Origin: an uncultured Lachnospiraceae bacterium
GTDB taxonomy: Bacteria > Bacillota > Clostridia > Lachnospirales > Lachnospiraceae
DNA length: 64,000 bases
Assembly: GCA_944376425.1 (NCBI GenBank)
Contig: CALWCS010000049.1
Coordinates: 1-64,000 of the forward strand
Reading direction: 5' to 3'
How positions within the stretch are numbered: the stretch's first letter is position 1; each line of letters starts with the position of its first letter. Below the pieces are notes generated by a model. The model saw only the letters and a program-made list of their open reading frames with translations, made no database searches and was not told where the DNA came from. Below are positions 1 through 12,689 of this stretch, piece after piece. The translations under genes and the position numbers were made by a program.

Positions 1-104
1 CTAAAATCTGGAATTCCGCTTTCTGTTGATACCCCGGCACCCCCGAAAAATACGATTCTTCTGCTCTTATCAATATATTCTTGAAGTTGTTCTGTCTGAT
101 TCAT
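1..104 (-). CDS. NAD-dependent protein deacylase (sirtuin), N-terminal fragment
   Basis: Only the first 34 codons are inside the window; the rest lies beyond the left edge. The visible N-terminus carries the sirtuin nucleotide-binding signature GAGVSTESGIPDF at about residues 22-34, which in the family binds NAD+ and shapes the acyl-lysine site. A good ribosome binding site (AAAAGGGGGA) lies just before the ATG at 102-104. The product is expected to be a cytoplasmic CobB/SrtN-like lysine deacylase. It is the next gene downstream of the sortase, but a terminator lies between them, so it probably has its own transcript. Confidence 0.85.
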   Translation of the reverse strand, partial: MNQTEQLQEYIDKSRRIVFFGGAGVSTESGIPDF

Positions 105-168
105 AAAAAATCCCCCTTTTTTACCAACGTAAACCGTATCACTTTGTCCCTTTTACTTTCTGTAAATC

Positions 169-195
169 CAAAAAGGAGGCTGAAATCTCAGCCTT
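169..195 (-). terminator. Rho-independent terminator after the sortase gene
   Basis: A 7-bp perfect stem (177-183 with 188-194) with a 4-base loop is followed, on the minus strand, by CC and a run of five T. It sits about 10 bases past the sortase stop codon. Confidence 0.8.
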
Positions 196-204
196 CCCTG
201 TTTG

Positions 205-1290
205 TTATTCCTGTGTATTGTTTGTCGCATCCGGATCTACGATCTGGTATGCTCTGACTAGTTTCCCCTGAACAATGAATCGGACATCAGAGCTTGCCGT
301 ACATGTGGATAGCGTAACGATCTTATCTCCCGCTGTCAGCTCTGTGTCTGTTTTGATAATAGAATTTTCCTGCATTCTTTGCAGATAGTCTCTATAATCA
401 TTTTTTGTTTCAAACTGTCTTTGGTAACTTTCACTGATTGCTCCGACTTCTGCGCATGAAAAAATTTCATACTTATAGTAGAGATCCGGCGTATAGACCC
501 AGAAATATTTACTGTCTTCATACGTCTCTTCATCATAGAAACGGTTCAGTTTCCCAAACATAGAACCATTTCTCATATTATGACCATAGATCACGCTGTT
601 TGTGTCAGTAAAATTCGGTTTTGTGTCGCAGTCCAGAAAAATTGAGCCGGCAATATTATCTGTCTTTTTAAACGTATGCGTCAGATAATATGCATTATCA
701 TCTGTCTGTACGATCGGATAATTGATGGTATCGATAGCCTCCACATACAGCCATCCGATAATATCCGAATTAATTTCCTGAAGTTCCTCAAAGTCTACTC
801 TTTTCTTTACTTTTGCAATTTTTCCAAGAATCTTAACATTTCCGTTTTCATCTTCCATAATTACAGAGGTCTCTTCGTCTGACTCCCCGGCTGAAGATAC
901 TGTCCGTGCGCTGCCTTCTGCCGCCTGCGTCGTTTCGTTTTCATTTTCAACTGCCTGTGCGTCTAAGCCGTCTTCTTCGCTGTCTATAATATCTCCAATA
1001 ATGACGGTTCCAAATTCATCAATACTGGTTTCTTCCATATTGATTTCATCCTCTTGCGATGAGTTCTGGGTATTATCATTTGTCTCACTGTTTTCCTGCG
1101 TACCGCCTTCATTTCCGATATCCACATATTGTTCCAGTTCTTCGTATTCGTCCGTGCCCTGTTTATATTCCAGCACAATATCGATTACATGATATCCGGA
1201 AAAACAGAACACTCCGATTGCCAAAACCAGAACTATATTTCTGATTATGTTCCCGGCAGTTTTTTTCCCTTTTTTCTTATTTTCAGCCAT
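205..1290 (-). CDS. srtB: Class B sortase
   Basis: This is a membrane-anchored cysteine transpeptidase that links proteins to the cell wall or to each other. The order is: short basic N-terminus, one membrane segment at about residues 16-36, a long acidic Ser/Thr/Glu-rich linker to about residue 150, then the class B sortase domain. The domain shows the catalytic His in YGHNMRNGSMFG, the Cys in TLSTC, and the Arg in DVRF. It is longer than usual (about 250 residues) because of the linker. An ATG at 1296 directly abuts the AGGAGGAGG site; the second ATG at 1290 has normal spacing and is preferred. No protein with a sorting signal was seen in the window, so its substrate is elsewhere. Confidence 0.92.
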   Translation of the reverse strand: MAENKKKGKKTAGNIIRNIVLVLAIGVFCFSGYHVIDIVLEYKQGTDEYEELEQYVDIGNEGGTQENSETNDNTQNSSQEDEINMEETSIDEFGTVIIGDIIDSEEDGLDAQAVENENETTQAAEGSARTVSSAGESDEETSVIMEDENGNVKILGKIAKVKKRVDFEELQEINSDIIGWLYVEAIDTINYPIVQTDDNAYYLTHTFKKTDNIAGSIFLDCDTKPNFTDTNSVIYGHNMRNGSMFGKLNRFYDEETYEDSKYFWVYTPDLYYKYEIFSCAEVGAISESYQRQFETKNDYRDYLQRMQENSIIKTDTELTAGDKIVTLSTCTASSDVRFIVQGKLVRAYQIVDPDATNNTQE

Positions 1291-1423
1291 TGACATCCTC
1301 CTCCTCGTATACTTTTTTCTTTACTGCCACTGCCGGCCGCTTCCCTGCTTGCTTTTTTCGTGCTGTCTTTTGCTTTTTGCAATGGCAGTGATTCCCCTTT
1401 TTCTGCCCTGAAAAAGTAAATTT

Positions 1424-2815
1424 TTATAGTTCACAGTTTCCTACTGTTCTTGGAAATGGAAGAACATCTCTGATATTTCCCATACCTGTCAGGTACATTA
1501 CACAGCGTTCAAATCCAAGTCCAAAACCTGCATGTCTTGTCGATCCATACTTTCTTAAATCAAGATAGAATCCATAGTCTTCTTCCTTCAGTCCTAATTC
1601 TTTCATCCGGTTTCTCAGTTTTTCATAATCATCTTCTCTTTGACTTCCTCCAATGATTTCTCCGATTCCCGGAACTAAGCAGTCCATTGCAGCAACCGTT
1701 TTTCCATCTTCATTTAATTTCATATAAAATGCTTTGATTTCCTTTGGATAATCCGTCACAAATACAGGACGTTTAAATACTTCTTCTGTCAGATACCGTT
1801 CATGTTCTGTCTGAAGATCTGTTCCCCAACTTACTTTATATTCAAATTTATCATTGTTCTTTTCCAGTATTTCTATCGCCTCTGTATAAGTTACATGGGC
1901 AAACTCAGAATTCATCACATGATTGAGTCGTTCCAGCAATCCTTTATCCATGAAGGAATTAAAAAACTTCATCTCTTCAGGAGCATTCTCCAGCACATAA
2001 TGAATGACATATTTTAACATACTCTCTGCAAGTACCATATCATCTTTCAGATCAGCAAATGCAATTTCCGGTTCTATCATCCAAAATTCAGCCGCATGAC
2101 GCGTCGTGTTGGAATTCTCTGCACGGAATGTCGGTCCGAAAGTATAGATGTTTCGGAAAGCCTGCGCAAACGTCTCTCCGTTTAACTGACCGCTTACTGT
2201 CAAATTCGTCGGTTTTCCAAAAAAGTCTTTGCTAAAATCGATATTTCCGTCTGATGTCTTTGGAATCTGGTTCAGATCCAGCGTTGTCACCTGAAACATC
2301 TCCCCTGCTCCCTCACAGTCACTTCCTGTAATCAGTGGAGTATGAACGTATACGAAATCTCTCTCCTGGAAAAATTTGTGAATCGCATATGCAATCAGAG
2401 AACGCACGCGAAATACTGCCTGAAACGTATTGGTTCTCGGTCTTAAATGTGAGATTGTTCTTAAGTATTCCAGGCTGTGGCGTTTCTTCTGAAGCGGATA
2501 CTCTGGAGAAGACGCTCCTTCTACAGACACCTCGACAGCCTGAATTTCAAAAGGCTGCTTAGCCTCGGGAGTAGCAACCAGCGTTCCTCTTACAATCACA
2601 GCTGCTCCGACATTTTGTTTTGAAATCTGTGCAAAGTTTTCCATTGTGTCATGATATACCACCTGAAGAGTTTCAAAATAGGTTCCGTCATGCAAAACTA
2701 AAAATCCAAACGTCTTCGAATCACGGATGCTTCTGACCCATCCGCCTACTGTAATTTCATGATCTATATACTTTTCTCTGTTTCGGTAAATTTCTCTAAC
2801 TGTTACTAAATCCAT
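1424..2815 (-). CDS. asnS: Asparaginyl-tRNA synthetase
   Basis: This class II aminoacyl-tRNA synthetase charges tRNA-Asn in the cytoplasm. An N-terminal OB-fold anticodon-binding domain (about residues 15-105, [16 protein letters not shown]) is followed by the class II core with motif 2 ([21 protein letters not shown]) and the C-terminal motif 3 ([15 protein letters not shown]). At 463 residues it has the standard length. The start has AAGGAG about 11 bases upstream. Only 80 bases separate it from the gene upstream, and no T-box leader is seen, so it may be co-transcribed with the two genes before it. Confidence 0.97.
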   Translation of the reverse strand: MDLVTVREIYRNREKYIDHEITVGGWVRSIRDSKTFGFLVLHDGTYFETLQVVYHDTMENFAQISKQNVGAAVIVRGTLVATPEAKQPFEIQAVEVSVEGASSPEYPLQKKRHSLEYLRTISHLRPRTNTFQAVFRVRSLIAYAIHKFFQERDFVYVHTPLITGSDCEGAGEMFQVTTLDLNQIPKTSDGNIDFSKDFFGKPTNLTVSGQLNGETFAQAFRNIYTFGPTFRAENSNTTRHAAEFWMIEPEIAFADLKDDMVLAESMLKYVIHYVLENAPEEMKFFNSFMDKGLLERLNHVMNSEFAHVTYTEAIEILEKNNDKFEYKVSWGTDLQTEHERYLTEEVFKRPVFVTDYPKEIKAFYMKLNEDGKTVAAMDCLVPGIGEIIGGSQREDDYEKLRNRMKELGLKEEDYGFYLDLRKYGSTRHAGFGLGFERCVMYLTGMGNIRDVLPFPRTVGNCEL

Positions 2816-2894
2816 TTGTGTTCTAACTCCTTTGCCCTTTCATTCTCTTTTTTTATACAGTATAGCCCATTCTATCGGCTAACGCAAGCGCAAA

Positions 2895-5363
2895 TCAGTC
2901 ATTTAAATAGGTCATAAACAGATTGCCTGCCGCCGGGAATGTCGCGTCGCTGTCGTCAGAACCCCAATAGACTGTTTCACTCGCCCCTGGATACAGCACC
3001 ATAATATTCTCAAACTGATCATATCCTGTAATCAAAATTACCTGATCATTGAGCTGAGCCAAAACAGGCGATCCCTGATCGATAAAATATAATACCATAT
3101 CCCATGTGCATCCGCTTAAATCCACTACTGTCTTGCCTAGTTCCTGTTCAAGGACTTCTTTATCCATAATCCCCTGCTTCATAATATCAGGAATCTCATT
3201 CAGATCGATCGATGCAGCATCGTTTCTGTTCCCGCGTTCCCAAATATAATTTTGGTTTGCATCTACTACGACACCTTTTAGTTCATCGGCTCTCTGAATT
3301 GCTGTATTTGCTGAAGTGTGAATGCTGTCCAGCATTCCCCTTCCATAAACATAATATACCTCTTTTTCTGTAGTCCGTGTAACAATTGTAACCTCTCGGT
3401 TTTCCTCTACAATTTTTTCTTTGCTGTGGACAACTTTCGGTGTTGTCTGTTCCAGAGTTTCATTGATGTGTAAAACAATCTCACTTAACTTTCGGCTGCT
3501 GTTCTGTGTCGTAATCGTAACATCTTCCAGATCGTTTGTCATATTGCTGACAATTTGATCATCCGTCGCTTCCTGGAATACTCCGTCTGTTTTTACAACC
3601 CGTTTCAGCGTCAGCAGTTTCTCGGAAATAATTCCCTCTGTGACATATCCTCCGCTCGGTATATACTCTTTAACTCGTTCTCCTTGAGTATTTTCTATGA
3701 TCACCTGTTTCATGGGAAAAATTTCGTCTCCCGGATGAGTTGTCTGGATTTCTGATGCATCTGCAATTCCATATACGAGATCTTCTTCCATAAATCCGAT
3801 TACTTGGATACACTCTCCGTCTCCTGCTGAAATCGTTCGAATCTCCTTCGTCTCAAGATCCATTACATTCAAGTTGTAAGACTGATATCTGTCATTTTCT
3901 TCTAACCACGCAAAATATCTGTTTGTATCAGATCCTGCATAACATCCTGTGTTTAATCCTGTAATCACTGTTGAAAGACTTCGGGTGGCAAGCCCTACTT
4001 CATAGACCGTTCCATCCAGCATAAAATAAAATTTTGTTTTGTCTGAGGTGACATAATTCAGCGCTTCTACGTCACGCTTCATCAGCTCATAAGACTCTAA
4101 CGTATCTACGAAAACCAATTCTTCTATCTGTACCAGATCTGCATTATAGTAGTACAGCGCAACTCCTGACTCTCCTTCATGACCGCCCCTGTTCATGTAT
4201 CCGGTCACTGAAAAATAAATATTTCCATTTTCATCCACTTCAATTACTTTGATTGAATTTTGTCTGTAGCTATCTCTTTCATCCGAGTTTTCACTTTGTC
4301 TAAAATCAAATACCTGTGCCATTTTATTTTCCTCGATGTCATAGCTCCAAAGACTGTTGCCTTGTACAAATGCAAGAAACCGGCTCTGATCATCGGTTCG
4401 GTATTCTACTTCTCTGTCACGAATTCCCAGATTAATTCCATTTTCTGTTACGACTCCGTCAAGTTCCGGATTGAAAATCTCATTCGTTGTCCTCTCGAAA
4501 TCGAGCAGATATGTCTGGAGACTCGTATAGCGCAGACGGTAAAATTCCTCAACCTGATAAAGTTCTGTCTGTCCCTCTTCGCTCTGTGCCAAAAGCGTAT
4601 AGTTCAGGACAATTGATGCTGTTGTTCCATTGATCTCTTTAATACTTGGAATGGGTTCTGAATCAATCTGCGGTGCCAACGCTCCCCATGTAAGGACATC
4701 TACATTGTTGTAAATATCAATTTCTGAGAGTGTGCTGTTATCCGCCTCTAAGTCTGTCTCAATCAGATTCGCCAGTATGTTCAAATTTTCCTCTGATCCA
4801 TCCAGACATCTCTGATAAAAATCCAGAACAAACTGTAAATATTCCTGTGTATGTAATCCATCTTGCCGAACCACTCTCGTATAATAGTAGATGTCTTTGC
4901 TTCCCACCGTAACTTGAAGCTGAAGCACATACTCCTGATTCATCAAAAGCTGGTTTTGAAGCTCAAGTGTCGCTTTGACATATTCTCCGTCTGTATAATA
5001 ATTCGTCACCTTTGTTCTTTCCAGAACAGTTTCTCCGTCTAATGTAATCACCTGAAAATTCAAGTCATTGATATTTTGTCCAAAATTTTCAATCTGAATT
5101 TCCAGTGTCCTGTCGGTATTTAGAGGTGTGATCGTATCTCTCATTGCAGTAACTTGCATTGGCTTTGCATAACCGTGAAGGCAGTTAATCTGAATATCCT
5201 GATTTGTCAGATATACAAGTGGAAATGTGGCTGCCTGCATTTCTCGTTCGCTAGAACTGCCTCCTCTGCCCATCCACCAGAAAATGCCTGCCGCTGCTGC
5301 TGCAAATACCAGCACCAGCACTACAATCTTTACAATCATTCCTTTTACTTTGTCTGCTTTCAT
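2895..5363 (-). CDS. Membrane-anchored extracytoplasmic protein with degenerate C39-like C-terminal domain
   Basis: The 822-residue product has one membrane segment at about residues 9-31 and a large outer part. The middle (about 330-560) is rich in beta strands with SxxSLWSYDIEENKM-like patterns resembling WD/beta-propeller repeats. The last 80 residues (GSPVLAQLNDQVILITGYD) resemble a C39/papain-like peptidase domain, but the expected catalytic His before VILITGYD is Gln at about 774 and no catalytic Cys motif is clear. It is therefore likely a binding or structural protein. Its ATG overlaps the stop of the methyltransferase gene by 4 bases, implying translational coupling. The family could not be named with certainty. 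Confidence 0.65.
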   Translation of the reverse strand: MKADKVKGMIVKIVVLVLVFAAAAAGIFWWMGRGGSSSEREMQAATFPLVYLTNQDIQINCLHGYAKPMQVTAMRDTITPLNTDRTLEIQIENFGQNINDLNFQVITLDGETVLERTKVTNYYTDGEYVKATLELQNQLLMNQEYVLQLQVTVGSKDIYYYTRVVRQDGLHTQEYLQFVLDFYQRCLDGSEENLNILANLIETDLEADNSTLSEIDIYNNVDVLTWGALAPQIDSEPIPSIKEINGTTASIVLNYTLLAQSEEGQTELYQVEEFYRLRYTSLQTYLLDFERTTNEIFNPELDGVVTENGINLGIRDREVEYRTDDQSRFLAFVQGNSLWSYDIEENKMAQVFDFRQSENSDERDSYRQNSIKVIEVDENGNIYFSVTGYMNRGGHEGESGVALYYYNADLVQIEELVFVDTLESYELMKRDVEALNYVTSDKTKFYFMLDGTVYEVGLATRSLSTVITGLNTGCYAGSDTNRYFAWLEENDRYQSYNLNVMDLETKEIRTISAGDGECIQVIGFMEEDLVYGIADASEIQTTHPGDEIFPMKQVIIENTQGERVKEYIPSGGYVTEGIISEKLLTLKRVVKTDGVFQEATDDQIVSNMTNDLEDVTITTQNSSRKLSEIVLHINETLEQTTPKVVHSKEKIVEENREVTIVTRTTEKEVYYVYGRGMLDSIHTSANTAIQRADELKGVVVDANQNYIWERGNRNDAASIDLNEIPDIMKQGIMDKEVLEQELGKTVVDLSGCTWDMVLYFIDQGSPVLAQLNDQVILITGYDQFENIMVLYPGASETVYWGSDDSDATFPAAGNLFMTYLND

Positions 5364-6535
5364 AGTTCCTTCTCCTTCTCTTCAAGCAGCTTAACCAGTA
5401 AAGGATGAACGCCTAAAAACTCCATACACTGATTTCTTTTTTGGCTGTCTGTCTTTTTTCCTGTTTTTACAGCACGAATCAAGATATTTTTTGGGGTATG
5501 TTCCATATCAATAAATTCTAAAATCTGAACATGATATCCCGCCGTCTCAAGACAATCTGCACGCAGTGCATCTGTCACCAATGCCGCAATTCTTTCTTTG
5601 ATCAATCCATACTTTAAAATCGGTTCTAACGTCTGACATTGTATCTGTCCGTTTAATTCATGCTGGCAGCATGGAACCGATAAGATTGCTTTTGCGTTCC
5701 AGGACACTGCTTTTGCAATGGCATAATCCGTCGCTGTATCGCATGCATGCAGTGTTACCACAAGATCTACCTTTCCCTTTTTCTCGTAGGATGCAATATC
5801 TCCAACAAAAAACTTTAATTTCTCATATCCGTATTTTCTTGCAAGATCATTGCACAGTTGTATCACATCTTCCTTTAAATCCAGTCCGATGATTTTCACA
5901 TCTCTTTTTTTTAATTCATGCAGGTAATAGTAGATGGCAAACGTCAAATAGGATTTCCCGCATCCAAAATCAATCACTGTCAATTCTCCCTCAGGTTTTA
6001 ATTGAGGAAGAATATCTTCCATAAATTCCAGAAAGCGATTAATCTGCCTAAATTTATCGTACCGTGATTTTACGATTTCTCCGTCGGCTGTCATTACTCC
6101 TAGGTCTTCTAGAAACGGAATAGGAATTCCCTCTTCTAAAATATATTTCTTTTTTCTGTTATGAGACAAGTCCGGACTGTTTTTTTGTTCCTCCTGCCGT
6201 TTCCTTTTTATTGTTGTCTGCCCTTTTTTACTGACCATTGCGCTGTAGCGCCACTGGGTACTTTCCAACTGCATCTGTTTATAATCTTCGCAGAGCCACT
6301 GACAGATCTTGGGGATCAGCTCTTCTTTCTCATAATTCTCATGGAATTCCTTTTTTCCATCTTGAAGCGATACCTGAAAAAAAAGATGATCTTTTTTTAA
6401 GATGGGACGGATCTTACGGTTGCCTGTCACCTCTTTTCGTTTTTTTCCGCTTAAAACGATCTGAAGAAGCTGCTCACTTAACTGCTCTTCCAGTACCTTC
6501 TTTATTTTCTCCATTTGGGATTTTCTCATCTCCAT
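5360..6535 (-). CDS. SAM-dependent methyltransferase (class I)
   Basis: The Rossmann methyltransferase core spans about residues 170-330, with SAM-binding motif I VIDFGCGKSYLTF, the acidic end of strand 2 IGLDL, and a VTLHACDTATDYA motif followed by SVPCCQHEL. These features match the GSTCD-like methyltransferase group, in which a Cys-Cys pair follows the SAM fold. The N-terminal 160 residues are lineage-type sequence with several Lys/Arg-rich stretches, suggesting nucleic acid binding. The substrate is unknown; RNA is possible. AAGGA precedes the ATG. The downstream gene starts within its stop codon. Confidence 0.8.
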   Translation of the reverse strand: MEMRKSQMEKIKKVLEEQLSEQLLQIVLSGKKRKEVTGNRKIRPILKKDHLFFQVSLQDGKKEFHENYEKEELIPKICQWLCEDYKQMQLESTQWRYSAMVSKKGQTTIKRKRQEEQKNSPDLSHNRKKKYILEEGIPIPFLEDLGVMTADGEIVKSRYDKFRQINRFLEFMEDILPQLKPEGELTVIDFGCGKSYLTFAIYYYLHELKKRDVKIIGLDLKEDVIQLCNDLARKYGYEKLKFFVGDIASYEKKGKVDLVVTLHACDTATDYAIAKAVSWNAKAILSVPCCQHELNGQIQCQTLEPILKYGLIKERIAALVTDALRADCLETAGYHVQILEFIDMEHTPKNILIRAVKTGKKTDSQKRNQCMEFLGVHPLLVKLLEEKEKEL

Positions 6536-6639
6536 TCTGTTCCTTCTTTTTTAGACTTTTCTCAATGGTATCTGTTGATCTTCTATCTCAACCATAAAAA
6601 ATACTGTTACGCTTTCTCGTAATCATGTATTTCTATGAT

Positions 6640-6825
6640 AAGAAAAATCAATCCCTCTTTGCGGGATTGCCCGCACAGCCGCAATGCCGCTTTGAAGCGA
6701 CGGCATGACTGCGGCGTGCACATTCTCAATAAAACGTTTCTTTTGCATAGGAGACGAAGTTTCCCATGCGCGGACCCGGGCACAAGTATCTATACTCAGA
6801 AACGCGAGTCCCTTCTACAACTCTA
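6640..6825. repeat. GC-rich intergenic element with hairpins
   Basis: In a 400-base gap without a credible gene, this stretch is much richer in G+C than its surroundings. It contains a GCGGG/CCCGC hairpin (6661-6674), a larger hairpin (GCCGC 6678-6682 with GCGGC 6711-6715, ATGCCG 6684-6689 with CGGCAT 6701-6706), and a CCCATGCGCGGACCCGGG segment near 6764-6781. It lies in the leader of the methyltransferase operon if that is transcribed from here. It could be a dispersed intergenic repeat or a structured leader. Flanks (6536-6639, 6826-6938) show nothing else. Confidence 0.5.
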
Positions 6826-6938
6826 TTGTATCTACTTTATTTTAAAATCACAACTGAAATTTTCCTTAATATCTTTTCTCCTCTTTTTATTGCCTGCCAA
6901 TTGAAAAATATGACCGTCTTTTTCCTTTGTCTTTTTAT

Positions 6939-7469
6939 TTAATACCACCTGCGGCATCTGCGTCTTCTGCATCTTCTTCGATATACTTCCTGATACAACA
7001 TTACTTCAACCAAATCTCCAAGCCAATTTTTTCCGGGCGGATATCTTCGTTGTATTTCCTGATTCATTACAAGATTTTCATCTTTGTCTTCTCCTTCTTC
7101 CACAGGATATTCTTCTTTCATTTTGTCATAGATCATTTTTGCAATGCGCCGCATCATCAGTCTGTCTGGAGATTCGTCAAACATCATACTCCCTTCATAT
7201 TCCATTTTATCGCATTCTTCTTCCACATATCCTGCAATTTTTTTGGCAATTTGCGGATACATCTCTTTTAATCGTTCCATATCCCTTTCATTTTCCTGGT
7301 CTTCCATATAATACTCCGGTATTTGTCCATACGTCTGATAATAAGGCAGCGGCATATCCGTCCCCGGATTAGATGATGCTTTGATCCACTGGTTTGTTCC
7401 TCTGCTATCCCAGAGAATTTTATTCTTCCCTTTCGGCGAAACACGAATGATACGTTCAAAAGAATCCAT
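6939..7469 (-). CDS. Hypothetical protein with Arg/Cys-rich C-terminus
   Basis: This cytoplasmic-looking protein of 176 residues is not assigned to a named family. It has a PLPYY...GQIPEYYM segment near the N-terminus, a helical acidic middle (about 60-140), and a striking basic tail of Arg/Cys/Tyr in the last 12 residues. The chosen ATG (7467-7469) follows GGAGGAGA with close spacing; the longer frame from 7496 has no such site. It is the last gene of the block that runs down from the ATP synthase operon, 123 bases after the YwmB-like gene. The Tyr-rich, proline-containing middle and Clostridial context would fit a spore-related role, but that is a guess. Confidence 0.7.
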   Translation of the reverse strand: MDSFERIIRVSPKGKNKILWDSRGTNQWIKASSNPGTDMPLPYYQTYGQIPEYYMEDQENERDMERLKEMYPQIAKKIAGYVEEECDKMEYEGSMMFDESPDRLMMRRIAKMIYDKMKEEYPVEEGEDKDENLVMNQEIQRRYPPGKNWLGDLVEVMLYQEVYRRRCRRRRCRRWY

Positions 7470-7592
7470 ATCTCTCCTCCACTTTTCAAAATACATTCTA
7501 TTGACAGTAAAATTTTTTCGTTCACTGTCTTCTGCAAAAATATCTTTCCGTTTCTATACTATATGCAGTTTTTTTTTATATGGATACTTATT

Positions 7593-8321
7593 TCAATATT
7601 CCTCATTCATTACGGGAATCCCCAGATAAACGTGTGTCCTGTCTTTTTCTTCATCGTATGTCATTGCCACATTGATATTAATAGCATAATCTCCCTGCAT
7701 AATATAGTCATTGATTGCTCCTGTATATCCATAAACGGTATATAATTGTTCGGTTTTATTTTCTGAAACCACATGTGCCTCCAGAGATTCGAAAATATCT
7801 TCTGTAATTTTCTCTCTTTCCTCCATTGTCAGTTTCCCTTTATAAAATCCATGCGCCGTCGTCGTATTTTGCGGATTGTCCAGCGTGTCTTCCAAAATAT
7901 TCTGAAGCTGTGTCCTATAATACATGGCGCTGTGCAGATCATCTTCAAACTCAATCCTTGCACATAGATATTGGTCTTCTTCATTCATCGTCAAAATTTT
8001 TAATTCTGTCCTTGCCCTTGCACCTTCTTTCACAATCTGAGTCAAACTATGTCCTTCTTTTTGTTCTTCCTGAAGTTCTCCAATATTATCAAGCCCTAAT
8101 TTTTCAGCTGTCTCTGTCAAAAATATTTTTCTCTCCTCTGGATCCATCCATTCTCCTTTTAATTTTCCAAAGTATTCTGTCTGACTGTTTTTCTCTTCTG
8201 TCCCAATGCGTCCAAATACTTCTGTAATCTGCTCTTCCCTCTCTGAAAGACCACTTTTTAAAACTTGTGTTCCGGCAAGAATCCAAAGCATCAAAAAAAC
8301 TGCAATCCATCTTTTACGCAT
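7593..8321 (-). CDS. YwmB-like secreted protein
   Basis: A basic N-terminus and a hydrophobic stretch (about residues 2-18) make a signal peptide or membrane anchor. The remaining 225 residues form a mixed alpha/beta protein with few motifs. The call rests on position and fold-type: in Bacillus, ywmB follows atpC and precedes murA, and this gene directly follows atpC here. YwmB proteins have a TATA-binding-protein-like fold and unknown function. The start used is the ATG at 8319-8321, preceded by GGAGGG; an upstream TTG in the same frame would overlap that site. Confidence 0.6.
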   Translation of the reverse strand: MRKRWIAVFLMLWILAGTQVLKSGLSEREEQITEVFGRIGTEEKNSQTEYFGKLKGEWMDPEERKIFLTETAEKLGLDNIGELQEEQKEGHSLTQIVKEGARARTELKILTMNEEDQYLCARIEFEDDLHSAMYYRTQLQNILEDTLDNPQNTTTAHGFYKGKLTMEEREKITEDIFESLEAHVVSENKTEQLYTVYGYTGAINDYIMQGDYAININVAMTYDEEKDRTHVYLGIPVMNEEY

Positions 8322-8389
8322 AAAAAATCCCTCCAACTGTTTTTTCTAGTATTTCCAGCCGGAGAGTTTTCTATCTCTTTTCTTGCCTA

Positions 8390-11091
<2,702 letters not shown>

Positions 11092-11162
11092 GCATCTGTC
11101 CTTCCTTCCCGTTTTCTGATACGTTTCTGTTTCTATTAACAATAAAAAATAACATTATCATT

Positions 11163-12689
11163 CTATTGCTTTTCTATATTATGCTTTACAAAAGCTTGTT
11201 TGCATTCTTCTATGGCACGAATCAAATTCTGTTCATTTTCTTGTGAAATCTGCTTTTGTGCTGCAATTTCTTCCGGTATTTCCGGAAATCTTGTCTTAAT
11301 CCATTCTGTCAATTCTTTCTCAAAACGTGAAATTTCTTCCACTGGAAGATCTAAAAGATATTTCTTTGTTGCGGCATAGAGGATAATAACCTGATATTCT
11401 ACCGGTATAGGCTCATATTGAGACTGTTTTAAAACTTCCCTGATCCTTTCTCCTTGTCTTAGTTTTTTTCTTGTATCTTCGTCAAGTTCTGAACCAAACT
11501 GAGAAAATGCCGCCAGCTCCCGATACTGTGCCAACTCTACGCGAATCGGAGAAGCAATCTTTTTCATAGCCTCAATTTGTGCTGCACCTCCCACACGCGA
11601 TACAGAAAGTCCTGCATTGACAGCCGGACGAAATCCTGCATGAAAAAGTTCTGTCTCCAGATAGATCTGACCGTCTGTGATGGAAATCACATTTGTCGGA
11701 ATATATGCCGAAACATCACCTGCCAGTGTTTCAATAATCGGCAGTGCCGTCAAAGAGCCGCCTCCTTGTTCATCTGACAATCTTGCAGCTCGTTCTAACA
11801 GTCGGGAGTGAAGATAAAAAACATCTCCCGGATATGCCTCGCGCCCCGGCGGACGTTTTAGAAGCAAGGAGATTGTCCTGTAAGCTGCCGCATGTTTTGA
11901 CAGATCATCATAAATAATCAGCACATCTTCCCCTCGTTCCATCCATTCTTCTCCTATCGCGCATCCTGAATACGGAGCAAGATACTGAAGCGGTGCAATC
12001 TCACTTGCAGTTGAGGCAACTACTGTCGTATAATCCATCGCTTTGTGTTCTTCCAGGATCTTGACAATAGAGGCAACTGTTGATGCCTTCTGTCCGATCG
12101 CTACATAAATACACTTTACATTCTGATTCTTCTGATTGATAATCGTATCAATTGCAATTGCTGTTTTTCCGGTCTGCCTGTCACCGATAATCAATTCTCT
12201 TTGTCCTCTCCCGACAGGTACCATAGCGTCTATGGCTTTGATTCCTGTCTGAAGCGGTGTATCTACTGATTTTCTTGAAATGACACCCGGCGCGCTGCGT
12301 TCCACCGGACGGTATCGAGTCGTCTGAATCGGACCTTTTGCGTCAATCGGCTGTCCGAGTGCATTGACGACTCTTCCGATCATACTGTCTCCTACCGGTA
12401 CTTCAACGATGCGCCCTGTTGTCCTGACCATGTCTCCTTCTTTTATTTCCTCTGAATCCCCAAGCAAAACGGCTCCTACATGATCTTCTTCCAGATTCAT
12501 CACCATACCGAAAACGTCGCCTGGAAATCCAAGCAGTTCTCCCTGTATTGCCTTTTCCAGCCCATAAATTCGTGCCATTCCGTCTGCCGTCTGGGTCACA
12601 GTCCCGACATCGGCAACTATCATTTTAGAAGAATAATTTCTAATCTGTTCTTTAATTACAGAACTGATTTCCTCCGGTTTTAAATTCAT
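11163..12689 (-). CDS. atpA: ATP synthase F1 alpha subunit
   Basis: This is the non-catalytic nucleotide-binding subunit of F1. The Walker A motif is GDRQTGKT (around residues 169-176), and the family signature [17 protein letters not shown] is complete. The N-terminus [19 protein letters not shown] is the helix that contacts delta. At 508 residues the length is standard. The start overlaps the atpH stop by 4 bases, with AGAAGGTG upstream. Confidence 0.97.
   Translation of the reverse strand: MNLKPEEISSVIKEQIRNYSSKMIVADVGTVTQTADGMARIYGLEKAIQGELLGFPGDVFGMVMNLEEDHVGAVLLGDSEEIKEGDMVRTTGRIVEVPVGDSMIGRVVNALGQPIDAKGPIQTTRYRPVERSAPGVISRKSVDTPLQTGIKAIDAMVPVGRGQRELIIGDRQTGKTAIAIDTIINQKNQNVKCIYVAIGQKASTVASIVKILEEHKAMDYTTVVASTASEIAPLQYLAPYSGCAIGEEWMERGEDVLIIYDDLSKHAAAYRTISLLLKRPPGREAYPGDVFYLHSRLLERAARLSDEQGGGSLTALPIIETLAGDVSAYIPTNVISITDGQIYLETELFHAGFRPAVNAGLSVSRVGGAAQIEAMKKIASPIRVELAQYRELAAFSQFGSELDEDTRKKLRQGERIREVLKQSQYEPIPVEYQVIILYAATKKYLLDLPVEEISRFEKELTEWIKTRFPEIPEEIAAQKQISQENEQNLIRAIEECKQAFVKHNIEKQ

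Noticed and set aside
1322-1400. Inverted CACTGCC/GGCAGTG pair before the sortase gene
   Set aside because: Short match at wide spacing in a C/T-rich stretch; no supporting promoter.
2816-2894. T-box leader for asnS
   Set aside because: Only 80 bases separate the genes and no T-box bulge sequence or stem is seen.
6635-6904. 89-residue plus-strand frame in the GC-rich element
   Set aside because: The frame is produced by the repeat itself and lacks a start signal.
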